Of a stretch of DNA of 64,000 bases, positions 32,201-40,497 are shown in pieces. Made by a program: the position numbers and the translations under genes. Every line of letters begins with the position of its first letter. Positions within the stretch are counted from its first letter, which is position 1. Where the stretch lies: contig NC_087069.1 in assembly GCF_963678635.1 (NCBI RefSeq), positions 2,928,166 through 2,992,165 of the forward strand, given 5' to 3'. Under the pieces are notes generated by a model. It was not told where the DNA came from. It saw nothing but the letters and a program-made list of their open reading frames with translations, and made no database searches. The stretch comes from Symsagittifera roscoffensis (Eukaryota; Xenacoelomorpha; Acoela; Convolutidae).

Positions 32201-34266
32201 TGTCCAATTAGGTCTTCGTCGCATGTTATCATCGTCTTGGTATAGATGTTGATTCCATCTATATTTAGCATGACCTCGTGTGGACCATAAGCTTCAGTGT
32301 ACCTATTATCAACACGTACCGATTTGCTGCCCCCTCTCGTGAGTAGTGCCCTGAGCGCTCTAGAAGTCGTTTGTGGACTTATTCCACTCAAGTAGTCTGC
32401 GTACACGTCAATGTGCATTATCGTCTGGTCGCTCGGCTCGCTCAAGTTTCTGGTTACCTCGTGTCCGCCCACTGTGATTATCGACATTATTCTTGCTCCG
32501 ATTTTCGATATTCCAAAAGGTTTACCTGTCACCATTTTCACGGTGTTACAATTCCCGGTCTTCATTGAGCCCGTTCTAGCCTCTGGTATTGAGTTCGATC
32601 CGGTTAATGCTCCGTTAAAATTCTGTCTTTCGATCTCCAACTTTAGTCGTTGCTCTATTTCTTTCGCAGCCAGATCTTGTTTCACTTTGGCAATTGCTTC
32701 CGTCGCCGCTTTCTCATAATTTATCTCTAGAGAGCTTCCGGCCGCGGACTCCAACGCACCGCTAACATGTGTCACAGCTTTCACTGTCTTCGTCGGCAAT
32801 TCGGTGTTTGGTGCCCCCAAGTTCCTAGATTCAAACTCGTTTTGCCTGTTCCGCTGATTCTGCACCGCCGCTAATGCCAACTTATGTTTGGGGTGATTCT
32901 GGTCCTTGACCGCTTCCCAGAACAAGGGACAATCCATCCTGAAGTGCCCCTCCTGGTTACAGAAGAAGCATCTGGCGCCTATCTTGATGATTAAGCCGTT
33001 ATAGTACTCGTGTTCCTCCATCTGGCTCATATCCTCTTCATCCGGTGCATAACCTAGGCTCTTCATGCCTTGTTTGTACGTTGTGCAGTCAGCCACATGA
33101 TGATCCGCTGACCCGCAGTTCGCGCATGATCTGCGCTTGTCCATATCATCTCTAGGTTTGTACCATGATGACCTCTGGGGTTGGCTTCCCCCTTGCGTGT
33201 TCCTGTTTTCGGAATATGAGTACTTCTTAGGTTTCATCAGCATGTATTCTCTTGATTTCTGTCTCATTTCTTCTGGGGTGGGTGCGCTGTCCTTCGACAA
33301 TGTGTAGTATGTTGCTAACATTGTCCTTAAGTCATCACTTTTCACCCCATCGATGAACTTCGAGGCAATGCTAAAGTTCCGTCTATTTGTCGACTCCTCT
33401 GGGTCACTCCTCCTTCTCAAGCTCTCGAGGTCATCTAGGAACCGATCTATTGACTCGTCGTCCCTCTGCCTTCTCTTTTCAAATCGCATCATCGCTTGGT
33501 GACCCTTCATGCCTGACCCGAACCGATTCAGCAATATCTCGAAGATCTTGTCCGCGGTGTCGCGTTCTTCCTCCTTCTTTGCGACCACGCATTTTAATGC
33601 CGTTCCTTCCAAGTTGCTCAGTATGGCTGTACATGCTTGTCTTTCGTCACTCAAGTTATCTTGTTCTAGATGTAATCTCATCACTTCCACCCAAGTGTCA
33701 ATGCATCCATCGGAGTCGTCCTTGAATTCTTTTGGCTTCTTGAATGTCTTTCTTGATTTTCCCTCTCTCCTGTCGCTCGAGTCAGTGTTCCTCGTGGCGA
33801 AGGCCTCTAGAGTCCTGTTCATCATCTCCCAAGTGCTGGCCCATGTCATAGCATCCGGTCCTGTGTTGCTGTTAGCTGTTGAATCTCCCGGAGCAGTCGT
33901 TGTATTCGACGTTCCATTCTTCATTATTGTTTTCGCAGCTGTTGGTGCTATGCTTATCGCATCCCTGGTTAAGGGCAACGGTGTCGATTGTCTTTTGTTC
34001 CTTTGTGGTTCTGCAAAGTCAACTCTGGTGCCTTGCGTTCGATCCGCTGCCGGTCTTTCTTGTGGAGTAGAACCTCTCAAGATTGCATCCAACTTCGCCT
34101 GTATTGCACACGAACTCTCGGCTTGACTCCTGCTCATTGTGTCCATTCTCCTTTCCAGGCTCCCTAATTGGCTGTTGACATCATCATATCGGTTCTTCAA
34201 CTGTTGCATGTCTGTTTTGATGTTCTTTTCTCGTTCTTCATTGGTGGCTTCTACCTTATCTGACAT
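26209..34266 (-). CDS. Gag(C-term)-protease-RT-RNase H-integrase-macrodomain polyprotein
   Basis: 2,685 codons. In order: the rest of the Gag coiled coil and core; zinc knuckles CANCGSADHHVADC (about 380-394) and CFFCNQEGHFRMDC (about 432-445); aspartic protease with LLDTGAV (about 740); RT (about 1,060-1,280) with YVDDVV near 1,224; RNase H with VLDTDASV near 1,370; integrase zinc region HxxxH...CLAC (about 1,915-1,957); integrase core with Asp (VVQIDH, near 1,980), SDNG (near 2,042) and VERQN (near 2,073); a GPF module near 2,215-2,245. After that comes an acidic linker of about 300 residues, then a macrodomain-like region (about 2,540-2,685: ICITADMSFKS, GKYLCFLVTR, EVSMPVY, VVFAETEIMV). 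All catalytic residues I looked for in RT and integrase are present. The true start is in the gag frame upstream (34,251-35,015). This copy has lost one base at the junction. Confidence 0.93.
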   Translation of the reverse strand: MSDKVEATNEEREKNIKTDMQQLKNRYDDVNSQLGSLERRMDTMSRSQAESSCAIQAKLDAILRGSTPQERPAADRTQGTRVDFAEPQRNKRQSTPLPLTRDAISIAPTAAKTIMKNGTSNTTTAPGDSTANSNTGPDAMTWASTWEMMNRTLEAFATRNTDSSDRREGKSRKTFKKPKEFKDDSDGCIDTWVEVMRLHLEQDNLSDERQACTAILSNLEGTALKCVVAKKEEERDTADKIFEILLNRFGSGMKGHQAMMRFEKRRQRDDESIDRFLDDLESLRRRSDPEESTNRRNFSIASKFIDGVKSDDLRTMLATYYTLSKDSAPTPEEMRQKSREYMLMKPKKYSYSENRNTQGGSQPQRSSWYKPRDDMDKRRSCANCGSADHHVADCTTYKQGMKSLGYAPDEEDMSQMEEHEYYNGLIIKIGARCFFCNQEGHFRMDCPLFWEAVKDQNHPKHKLALAAVQNQRNRQNEFESRNLGAPNTELPTKTVKAVTHVSGALESAAGSSLEINYEKAATEAIAKVKQDLAAKEIEQRLKLEIERQNFNGALTGSNSIPEARTGSMKTGNCNTVKMVTGKPFGISKIGARIMSIITVGGHEVTRNLSEPSDQTIMHIDVYADYLSGISPQTTSRALRALLTRGGSKSVRVDNRYTEAYGPHEVMLNIDGINIYTKTMITCDEDLIGQIYVGKEELKVRSIGHCAMLEEDAMRIGTEADVTGHVLDINGKKTQLRGLLDTGAVLSVIPIETWEKMGFDKGDLIDSRIRLSAANKGALRVLGRTPIIALNLGERNLWMSFIVVENLDESDQFILGRDFIRNFDVTIDLNNARFRIRNPDRRYAIKPVNLIMANENKAPVFLSRRVRLKANEAAIVSLRMKNYNELSDNKQVCIVPNPNSQSAAVLGRSFSITKSGLCVSVLLNTLDIPITIQRGRKLGYALPVKTRYETIENSKQNEVVDCPNHRDKICILRRLQRIKDSSGLIKSLKSETDDGLSSCSNFPERPTLDEMQIDKPVLPEIEHLRGKLKDEQLEAIKDVLERNEEVFSRHKADIGCCNFVEHEIELEENAVPHREGARRTTPHKSDACRKEIETLLEYDMIEPSKSPWACGVVMAKKKGDQLRFCCDFRYLNSVTVKDAYPIPRIDESLSKLGDAKFFTTLDLGSAFWQVPLRKQDRDKTGFACELGLFQWKRMPFGLCNATATFQRLMAHALIGVTKKYGNLVMCYVDDVVIATPTLEDHIERLDEVFACMKRSGLKCKPSKCEILKDSIKYLGRMVDKHGIRPDPDAVEAVLTWKSPKTEHQLMSFLGFANYYREFIKGYADKVYPMQQLMRHKGKKFMWNNAAEESFQRIKKELCEAPVLGMPTEKGMYVLDTDASVVAISGILHQEQEWNGKTVLRPIAYGSKVLSDTEMKYGAPKAEMFAVVTFVEKYRAYLGSEPFKLRVDNRALSWLKTYSMDQSYIGRWIVRLDGYNMIIEHRTRDKHQNADSLSKKTEFYERQEQREADRPEIKDGFSFMDKETYDSLPLTRWLDKSGKPIEDHPELPKEPLEKTILKKSRGIPIGIMLKSKIVRETLKAKGYDLILVEEGTVRIDEDLMRLLEKLSDDKPVIQGKGQEAPELTILRREETVNNTDVPKGSITDSKEVVRSLVEKIPEKILEQTKVRDKKVTFREEVEHLGLDQESGEWSRFMEEDETGEGKLSGEREEWDEDSDESSEDQDSLCMILAEEKIRQHDRELQTDPSSGTYNLEIQEVRGGEELEKIAVSRKPLRELSCNSNVRTNLVPEDDMKIVKRMICVKLSDDIHNPGEMNGQIMALKEHVKARYRLSDLIRAQRNDKMTSNLSKWIHSGVKEKGELEEDSYKILSQFYKEKRDLLYHTAEGVVACKRRDEEKILHKHNLIILPQLYQTEVLFRSHDQMGHQGIDKVQQRILHRFDWPGMRKACERWVNACLACLQVKDPRKMKFPLKSVESSEFNEVVQIDHQKICMTESGYNQILVIIDHFTKLAEAVPCQTASAEETCDHLITHWISRYGCPMTFQSDNGKAFVGDLTKELMKRSHIAQAHSTTYHPQTNGLVERQNRTLVNMLRVYCSRYMTDWDKYLPQVVGAYNSTQHSTTGISPFMMLTGRERAMPLTFFYPEYEGKRTSPQAYVKEAIKRQQELNELCRRNTAQAQMRQRKKYDEKILRAKPYEVGQYVWVFQNVIPPKGTKKLLKKWRGPFMITEVHQQGRFYRLSTGRAAHYENLKPHIPSPEDWCLPKDMEGPEYLVVEPACEVNEKGTREKNDGNENLSLDDNEKIEVESDAGSFVEEDWNDPEQNEVPKWMEPDRPTPPETRTGNRKRTGMRYNRYGDDFLIDKIQPDKLGDELLSAGELEAEEEWQVIDDGGHYPQDDYSTPELETDLEQSEIERRENTNLRILEWMRDVKDESREGQSIQQIDVSAANYMKTEDPLFGWTATDRPLDIPKDNSDPTTSTGTSINIFVRGVGVGLTHTENLMIKKLKEVRETSGLELEEEEPEPTIGRNFKTKFEIPNEYSENIMITDSDFILSNRTSAICITADMSFKSRLEADFKREYQNVEFLFRQRPGLGGMAALPPSVAQVPGKYLCFLVTRVNDRNTIDPEHVILALTRLRDFMIERGIVEVSMPVYDPNRGKLSSRELYAILHVVFAETEIMVHLHKKYYLSIA

Positions 34267-35015
34267 TTCTTGAGTCTCTCATCTGTTGCCTTAGCTAGGT
34301 TAAAATAACTGTCTAGATACTCGTGCTTGTTGTATCTTATCTCCTTTTTTATCACCTCTCTATCTTCTTCACTGTGCTTAAGTCTTTTGTCAATCTGATT
34401 TAATTTCGCCAACAAGTCACCCAGCTCAGTGGTAGTCTCTTCAAGGTCAGCTGTCGGTCTCTCTTCGGCCGTAGCCTCTGCTTTAGCTTGTTCCTCTCTT
34501 GGATTGGCTTCTGAGGTCTTCGTGCTCACTGTCCCAAACGTTCGTGCTCTTTCTGCTTTTGGTTCTTCAGTCACGTTTTCTTTTGTTTTTATTCCGAACA
34601 TTATTCCCAATTTTTCCGTAAAAGATGTCCTCTTTACTTGAGAGTCTTCTTTCACCGTTTCTTCGGTGTTGCCTATTGCATCTTCCGCGTCATCTATCGG
34701 TGAGAACTCTATGGGTTTCTGGTTCGGTTCCTCTGCATTGGGCATTGGAGTTGACTCTGTCGCCATCTTCCTTGTTTCATCCACACTTTGATCGGGTGTC
34801 TCTAGATCTATCTCGATGGTGGGTTCTACTCGCTCCCCTTCCGTGCCCTCTTTCGCCCTGTTCTCCGCTGTACTCCTTGTGCTGACCATGTTAACTGAAA
34901 AGTTCGTCTTCGTTATCTTTGGGCCCGTTGATGTCGTTCCGCGCAGCGATGAATTATATTTCGTGTTTGATCCACTTGACCTTTTTTCGAGCACCGGTAC
35001 CCTACTCCGCCTCAT
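34251..35015 (-). CDS. Gag N-terminal part
   Basis: 254 codons from an ATG that is also the gag start in the outer copy (13,420). Basic N-terminus (MRRSRVPVLEK), then an acidic, Thr/Glu-rich disordered stretch and a coiled coil with LAKLNQIDKRLKHSEEDRE. The frame ends 16 nt after the Pol frame begins. The outer copy reads straight through the same place, with one more base. Either this is a one-base deletion (or sequencing error) in the inner copy or a -1 frameshift site. No classic slippery heptamer with a downstream structure is evident, so a lesion is more likely. Confidence 0.85.
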   Translation of the reverse strand: MRRSRVPVLEKRSSGSNTKYNSSLRGTTSTGPKITKTNFSVNMVSTRSTAENRAKEGTEGERVEPTIEIDLETPDQSVDETRKMATESTPMPNAEEPNQKPIEFSPIDDAEDAIGNTEETVKEDSQVKRTSFTEKLGIMFGIKTKENVTEEPKAERARTFGTVSTKTSEANPREEQAKAEATAEERPTADLEETTTELGDLLAKLNQIDKRLKHSEEDREVIKKEIRYNKHEYLDSYFNLAKATDERLKKCQIR

Positions 35016-35296
35016 TATTTCTATTTACAACTGCTTCTATTTACAATTTTATTATATACACGATTCTATTCTAAGGGTAAAAAAAAATATTTTTTGTGGT
35101 AACAAATTCTGTACAACGTGTTAAAAACCTTATCCAATTCTCTTTCTAAAACCTCCGAAAAATTTTCCTTAATTTGGTCTTAACCCTACCTATTTCGATT
35201 TGTCTTATTCTGTCTTAAAACGCACTTGTTGTAATTTGACTTCAATTTCTTTACCGTCCCAAGACTATTCGTCACTATCACAGTACTCTCCGTTAG

Positions 35297-36080
35297 TGTC
35301 CTAAGACCCTTGTACCAAGACCACTGTCCCAAGACTACTGTCCCAAGACCAGTGTCCCAAGGCTAGTGTCCCAAGACTAGTGTCCCAAGACTACTGTCCC
35401 AAGGCTAGTGTCCCAAGGCTAGTGTCCCAAGACTACTGTCCCAAGGGTAGTGTCCCAAGACCAGTGTCCCAAGACTACTGTCCCAAGACTAGTGTCCCAA
35501 GGCTAGTGTCCCAAGACTACTGTCCCAAGACTAGTGTCCCAAGGGTAGTGTCCCAAGACCAGTGTCCCAAGGCTGGTATCCCAAGACTAGTGTCCCAAGA
35601 CTAGTGTCCCAAGGGTAGTGTCCCAAGACCAGTGTCCCAAGGCTGGTGTCCCAAGACTAGTGTCCCAAGACTAGTGTCCCAAGACCACTGTCCCAAGACC
35701 ACTGTCCCAAGACTGTCCCAAGACCACTGTCCCAAGACCCTGTCCCAAGACCACTGTCCCAAGACCCCCGTCCCAAGACCCTGTCCCAAGACCACTGTCC
35801 CAAGACCCTGTCCCAAGACCCTGTCCCAAGACCCTGTCCCAAGACCCTGTCCCAAGACCCTGTCCCAAGACCACTGTCCCAAGACCACTGTCCCAAGACC
35901 CTGTCCCAAGACCACTGTCCCAAGACCCTGTCCCAAGACCCTGTCCCAAGACCACTGTCCCAAGACCACTGTCCCAAAAACCCTGTCCCAAGACCACTGT
36001 CCCAAGACCCTGTCCCAAGACCACTGTCCCAAGACCCTGTCCCAAGACCACTATCGCAAGACTGCTCTGTCCCAAGACTT
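35297..36080 (-). repeat. 13/14-bp minisatellite in the leader of inner element
   Basis: On the plus strand it is TGTCCCAAGACTAG-type 14-mers at first. From about 35,700 it becomes a mix of 14-mers (TGTCCCAAGACCAC) and 13-mers (TGTCCCAAGACCC), a local homogenisation not found in the outer copy. It is open in several frames on both strands only because of the repeat. Confidence 0.95.
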
Positions 36081-36929
36081 CTTCGGTCTTGTCCCAATAC
36101 TCGTCACGGAGTGTCTTCCTCGTTGTAGGGTCTTCTTGAACCACCGTACCTTGTACCACCACTCAAGCTCTAGTAAAATTTTCCCAAAAACCCTCTCTTA
36201 AAAGCCAAATGCTGACCCCCCTCTTCTTTTTGGTTGTTTCTATTTCAATGTAGGTGCGCAGGTATCTTGTGATCACCTGTTCGTATAAAACCAAACACAA
36301 ATCCTCAATAAAATGCAACAAAAATTTTAAGTAAGAAAAATAATAAAAACAGAAAAATGAGCCCACCTAAAATTTAAAGGTGACCAATGTCTACCTTTCG
36401 TCTAAAAAAAAATGTCTGGTACCTAATTGCCACGCGTTTTCCTCCCCCCACTAGTGATCTTATGGGGTATCACAAAAGCTGTCTATATCCGGTCCCCCCT
36501 ACCAGACCAACCAGCGTACCAGCCTTAACTCGAGTTGGATTTTGGATCTCCACCTAATATTACCAACGCGTGTTACTTTCTAATGTAACTAAGTCAACGA
36601 TGTCGACTAATTAGTTAATCTAATTTCCCCCTTTTTGCAATTTACAACCGCCAACCTCTAGCCTAACCAGTCCCCCTTCTAACCTCCCCCCTTTCTAGCC
36701 CCCCTTCTTAAGCCTAAAAATTACTTTAAGCGCCGGGTGCTAAACCTCTCAAGAGAAAACCGTAGACCTGTTTCCAGGCCTGCTCAAGTAAAAACGTTCC
36801 TCAAAACTGGGGGATTTCGCTTATCCAATTTTACACTTATCTCCTATAATGTAATGTGGATTCTAACGATACCCGTTCTGCCCAACTTGAGAACTCGAGA
36901 ATTGCCAAATCCTTCTTGGCTGCTTTCCC

Positions 36930-37115
36930 ACTCGACTGGTCACCTGTTCCAGTCCAGTCTCCTATTGGTTCAGCCAAGTGTCCCTGAACCACTTTCCCAC
37001 TCGGCTGGTCACCTCTTCCAGTCAAGTCTCCTATTGGTTCAGCTCAAGTGTCCCTGAACCACTTTCCCACTCGGCTGGTCACCTCTTCCAGTCAAGTCTC
37101 CTATTGGTCCAGCTA
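36930..37115 (-). repeat. 70-bp tandem repeat in leader of inner element
   Basis: Inverted counterpart of 11,317-11,505. Copies share CTGGTCACCTCTTCCAGTC and CCTATTGGTTCAGC. Confidence 0.8.
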
Positions 37116-37580
37116 AGTTCCAAGCTATCTGAAAACCCTTGAGGACGCCCCACTTCGGGCACTTTATTCAGTTTACTGGTTTAAATTGCTAGGTTGATCG
37201 AAACGATCGAACTTGTAAAACAGTATGGGTATACTATTTAATTAATATAAAGGTTTGATCCAACTAATCTGGTGTCAAAGTCACTGTCTTTTTTCGTTTT
37301 ATGGTTTTTATTCCTTTTTCTATTCTTTTTTGGTTTTTGTTTTGCTTTTTGTCTTTTTGCTCGTGTTTTTGTCTCCCTAGTTGCCCCCCTTTTCTCGGTT
37401 AGCTAAGCCTCGTTCGGAGAGCGTACCAGGAAATTTTCTCGAGTTTTCTTAAAAAGCTATCACGGTACAACCGGAAGGTTTGCACGTTCCTGTCGAACCG
37501 TACCGCCGGTACTCTAGAATGGGCATTCAGCCCGAAGCTGTCTCAAGTGGGTTCGACTCCGTAGTCTTGATGTCGTAAAC

Positions 37581-37594
37581 ACCCAGGAGCGCCA
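37581..37594 (-). promoter_or_regulatory. Primer binding site (tRNA-Asn) of inner element
   Basis: The minus strand reads TGGCGCTCCTGGGT, complementary to the tRNA-Asn 3' end, 12 nt downstream of the 5' LTR. Identification rests on comparison with the extended copy at 1,571-1,620, where the adjoining T arm and anticodon arm are unmistakably tRNA-Asn. Confidence 0.85.
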
Positions 37595-37606
37595 TAAAAA
37601 CACTAT

Positions 37607-38494
37607 GTAACATTCGTCTACTACAGTCACACATGAGGCTTAAGAAAAATAGGCCCTATAACTATTGGCTCAGGAGTCAGGGACACTATCTCTTGTGTTT
37701 TTCCGCCTCAAATCAGTCGGAGCCAATTCGGTTCGCTTGTGACATGAGACTACGACCCGTTACAGCTTAAAGGCTACTACTAAAATATCCCCCCCCCCCA
37801 CTCTAGAATTAGAAACGTCCCCATACTTAGGTCTCTAGATACCCAAAATACATGAACGCCGTTAAAAACCGGGTTGGAACAATCCGTTAAGTTACTTTTT
37901 ATTAGACAGTGGAACTTTGATCCATTTCAGATGGATCAACCTAAAACTCGCCTTAACTCAACATAACAATCATAAAACACACTCTAGAAATTTAAATTAA
38001 GGACTCACATGTTGATGCGCTCAAGCACAGGAAGTAATTAAATGGGTGAGCAACTCTAGAATTAACTAAAGTAACTAGATAAGTTCAATGTTTATCAGTT
38101 TGAATGGTAATGGTAAGTTTGAACTCAAGAACGAAGTTTTATGTGGACCATTGGGACACTCAAGCTGTCCACCTTTCCGTCGAAGGTTCACTCTGGTCCA
38201 GTTCGAATAATTACTCTCTCGGGAATACTCTGTCTTCTATTTCAGATAGGACAGCTCTACTCTTGTTCACTATGATGGAAATTGCGAATAGCAATTTCCC
38301 ACTCGTTTTTATATGACAACTTTCCCGCGTGTGTGTCTTAATCGTTCTCATTTCTTTTTCTGATTTTCAGTTCTCGCGAGAAAATCGTGCATGACATGTT
38401 CCATTCGAAATTTTAAAAATTTAAATTTCACTCCAAAATCAAGTGTTTTCTGCTCTTCTCAAGGTCAAACTTCCAAATATGACCGACTGGCACA
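37607..38494 (-). repeat. 5' LTR of inner element
   Basis: 888 bp, near identical to the 3' LTR 15,498-16,376. The ends are TGTGCCAGTC and GAATGTTAC on the minus strand. Confidence 0.92.
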
Positions 38495-38582
38495 TATTAA
38501 TATGCTATATTTACCATATAAATCAAAATGCTGCATGACAATTTCCTGATTGAATGGGACAAAAGAAATTTTAAATAATTGG
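38495..38582 (+). other. Remainder of the outer element's 3' UTR
   Basis: 88 bp, inverted relative to 16,609-16,700 and clearly homologous to it (shared GCTGCATGACAATTTCCTG). It continues the 3' UTR interrupted at 15,497. It stops at a CTTAAAA shared with the flanking gene, so the last roughly 250 bp of the 3' UTR and any polypurine tract are missing. Confidence 0.8.
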
Positions 38583-38947
38583 CCTTAAAATGGGCGGACT
38601 CAACATCAAGCTGCCATCCGATCATGAAAGCTACCTAGAATGGTCTAAGGAAACATCACTGGTACTGGAATCTCAAGATCTTATTACAGCAGTAACACAG
38701 CAAGAAAAAATATGTACGGAAATCAAAAAAGTGAAAACTGATAGAACAAATCAAAAAAAGACAAACCTCATTAATTCCTTAAATGAAACAGATAAATACG
38801 CAATCGACCTGGCCTCTGAAAAGGGAGCCTCTAACTGGCTCAATGCTCTACCACTGAGCAGATACAACTTCAACCTGAATAAATCAGAGTTCAGAGATGG
38901 TTTTTACTTAAGATACGGATGGGAACCAAGCAAAACCCCACTCACAT
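38583..38947 (+). pseudogene. Duplicated 365-bp segment of the interrupted RT-type polyprotein
   Basis: Copy of 290-654 with about four substitutions (for example GATCTTATT for GATCCTATT). It begins inside CTTAAAATGGG and runs up to the same insertion point, where the 3' LTR follows. It is not part of the normal element plan. Confidence 0.9.
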
Positions 38948-39851
38948 TGTGCCAGTCGGTCATATTTGGAAGTTTGACCTTGAGAAAAACAAGAATGCTT
39001 AATTATGGAGTGAATATTGATTTTTCAAAAATTCGAATGGAGCCTGTCATGCACGATTTTCTCGCGATAACTGAAAACCGAAAAAGAGAAATCAGAACGA
39101 TCGAGTTACAATCGCGGGAAAGTTGCCAGATAAAACAGTAGGAAATTGCTATTCGCAATTTCCGTCACAATAAAACTAGAGTAGAGCTGTCCTATCTGAA
39201 ACAGAAGGAAGCGTATTCCCGAGAACTGGACTATTATTGCTCGACTGGATTATTATTCAAACTGGACTAGAGTGAACCTTCGATGGAAAGGTGGACAGCT
39301 TGAGTGTCCCAATGGTTCACGAGAAACTATACTCTAGAGTTCAAACTTGTTCCTGTTTTTGAAACTGATAAAAATTAAACTCATTTAGTCATATTATTTA
39401 ATTCTCGAGTTGCTTACCAACTTAATTACTCCCAGTTCTTGAGCGTGCTACGATGTGAGTACCCAATTTAAATTTCTAGAGTGTGTTTCATGATTGTTAT
39501 GTTGAGGTAAGGCGAGTTTTAGGTTGATCCATCTGAAATGGATCAAAGTTCCACTGTCTAATAAAAAGTACCTTAACCGATTGTTCGGACCCGGTTTTTA
39601 ACGGCGTTCATGTATTTTGGGTATCTAGAGACCTAAGTATGGGGACGTTCTTATTTCTAGAGTGGGGGGATATTTTGGTAGTAGCCTTTAAGCTGTAATG
39701 GGTCGTAGTCTCATGTCACAAGCGAACCGAATTGGCTCCGACTGATTTGAAGTAGAAAAACACAAGAGATAGTGTCCCTGACTCTTGAGCCAATGGTTAT
39801 AGGGCCTGTTTTTCTTAAGCCTCATGTGTGACTACAGTAGACGAATGTTAC
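38948..39851 (+). repeat. 3' LTR of outer element
   Basis: 904 bp, direct copy of 655-1,558, followed by the ACAT duplication at 39,852-39,855. It is preceded by host sequence instead of 3' UTR, so on its own it looks like a solo LTR in the RT-type gene. Confidence 0.9.
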
Positions 39852-39855
39852 ACAT

Positions 39856-40497
39856 GTGCATGTGGTGCTGATTTTAACTTGACACATGCGCTTCACTGTG
39901 CAAAGGGTGGTTACACACACATAAGACACAATGAAATCAGAGACACATTCGCCAACCTCATGAACGAGGTTTGCCATGACGTCGAAATTGAGCCGAAACT
40001 TCAGCCGTTGCAAGGCGAAAGCTTTGTCAACAATTCAACTACAACTGAAGATGAGGCACGACTTGACATTAAGGCAAACGGACTCTGGGGTTCACGATTC
40101 AGCCGCGCTTTCTTTGATGTGAAAATTTTCAACCCCTATGCCAAAACATCGCGAAAACTGCAGAAGGATGCATACAAATACCACGAAACGCTGAAGAACT
40201 CCAAATATCAGCAAAGAATTTTAAACGTAGAGCAGAATTTTAAACGCAGAGCTAATTTTTGGATGCACCGGTGGCGCTGCTCCAACAGCCACGCGGACGA
40301 TGCAGCGATTGGCCGAAAAACTAAGTGAAAAAAGACAAGAAAGCTATCCAGAATCTATAAACTACATAAGAACTAAAATAAGCTTCGCGCTCCTGAGGAG
40401 CTCTATACTTTGTATAAGGGGGTGCAGATCGCTACGCAAAGTTCAATTTATCGACAACTCCATAAGCGCTATTGTAGAGGTAGGACGGCTAAGATAA
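39856..40497 (+). pseudogene. RT-type polyprotein C-terminus, right part
   Basis: Continues 1-654. It shows the family's Cys/His pattern (CACGADFNLTHALHCAKGG), then IRHNEIRD, EPKLQPLQGE, ARLDIKANGLWG and AFFDVKIFNPYA, a nuclease-like conserved block, and ends with RTKISFALLRSSILCIRG. A frame change near 40,300 separates the final 60 residues. A stop is at about 40,495. The element was therefore already, or has since become, non-functional. Confidence 0.8.

Larger units (their letters stand above)
35016..37606 (-). other. Untranslated leader of inner element
   Basis: 2.6 kb between the 5' LTR and gag, with the same plan as 10,811-13,419 in the outer copy: primer site, hairpin-rich stretch (37,440-37,560), 70-bp repeats, GGGGG-rich tracts and minisatellite. 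No conserved short frame is seen. Confidence 0.75.
15498..38494 (-). mobile_element. Inner giant Ty3/gypsy-type LTR retrotransposon, near intact, 23.0 kb
   Basis: It is in minus orientation. The 5' LTR is 37,607-38,494, the primer site 37,581-37,594, the leader 35,016-37,606, Gag-Pol 35,015-26,209, a 478-bp spacer, the second coding block 25,730-16,807, the 3' UTR 16,806-16,377 and the 3' LTR 16,376-15,498. The two LTRs differ by only a few substitutions, a C-run length change and a 6-bp indel, so the insertion is young. It has the order PR-RT-RNaseH-IN and a GPF module after integrase, as in Ty3/gypsy (Metaviridae). Usual members are 5-12 kb. The extra second block of about 9 kb and the macrodomain-like tail account for the size. 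No typical envelope protein is visible. Confidence 0.9.
655..39851 (+). mobile_element. Outer giant Ty3/gypsy-type LTR element, rearranged (contains nested copy)
   Basis: It is bounded by 904-bp direct LTRs (655-1,558 and 38,948-39,851) that begin TGTGCCAGTC and end GAATGTTAC, with ACAT duplicated outside. Without the nested copy it is about 16.2 kb. Its order is abnormal: 5' LTR, tRNA-Asn-derived palindrome, antisense ORF2-pol-gag (1,647-10,545), partial LTR (10,557-10,810), primer site, leader and gag in sense (to about 15,360), a short ORF3/3' UTR remnant, the nested element, 88 bp of 3' UTR, a 365-bp duplicate of the flanking gene, and the 3' LTR. It has no intact coding frame. By eye the two LTRs differ by a little over ten substitutions, so this insertion is older than the nested one. 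Confidence 0.85.

Noticed and set aside
35300-36200. Open frames of up to 189 codons on both strands in the minisatellite
   Set aside because: They are open only because a 13/14-bp repeat without stop codons is repeated. Their peptides are simple repeats and appear in several frames.
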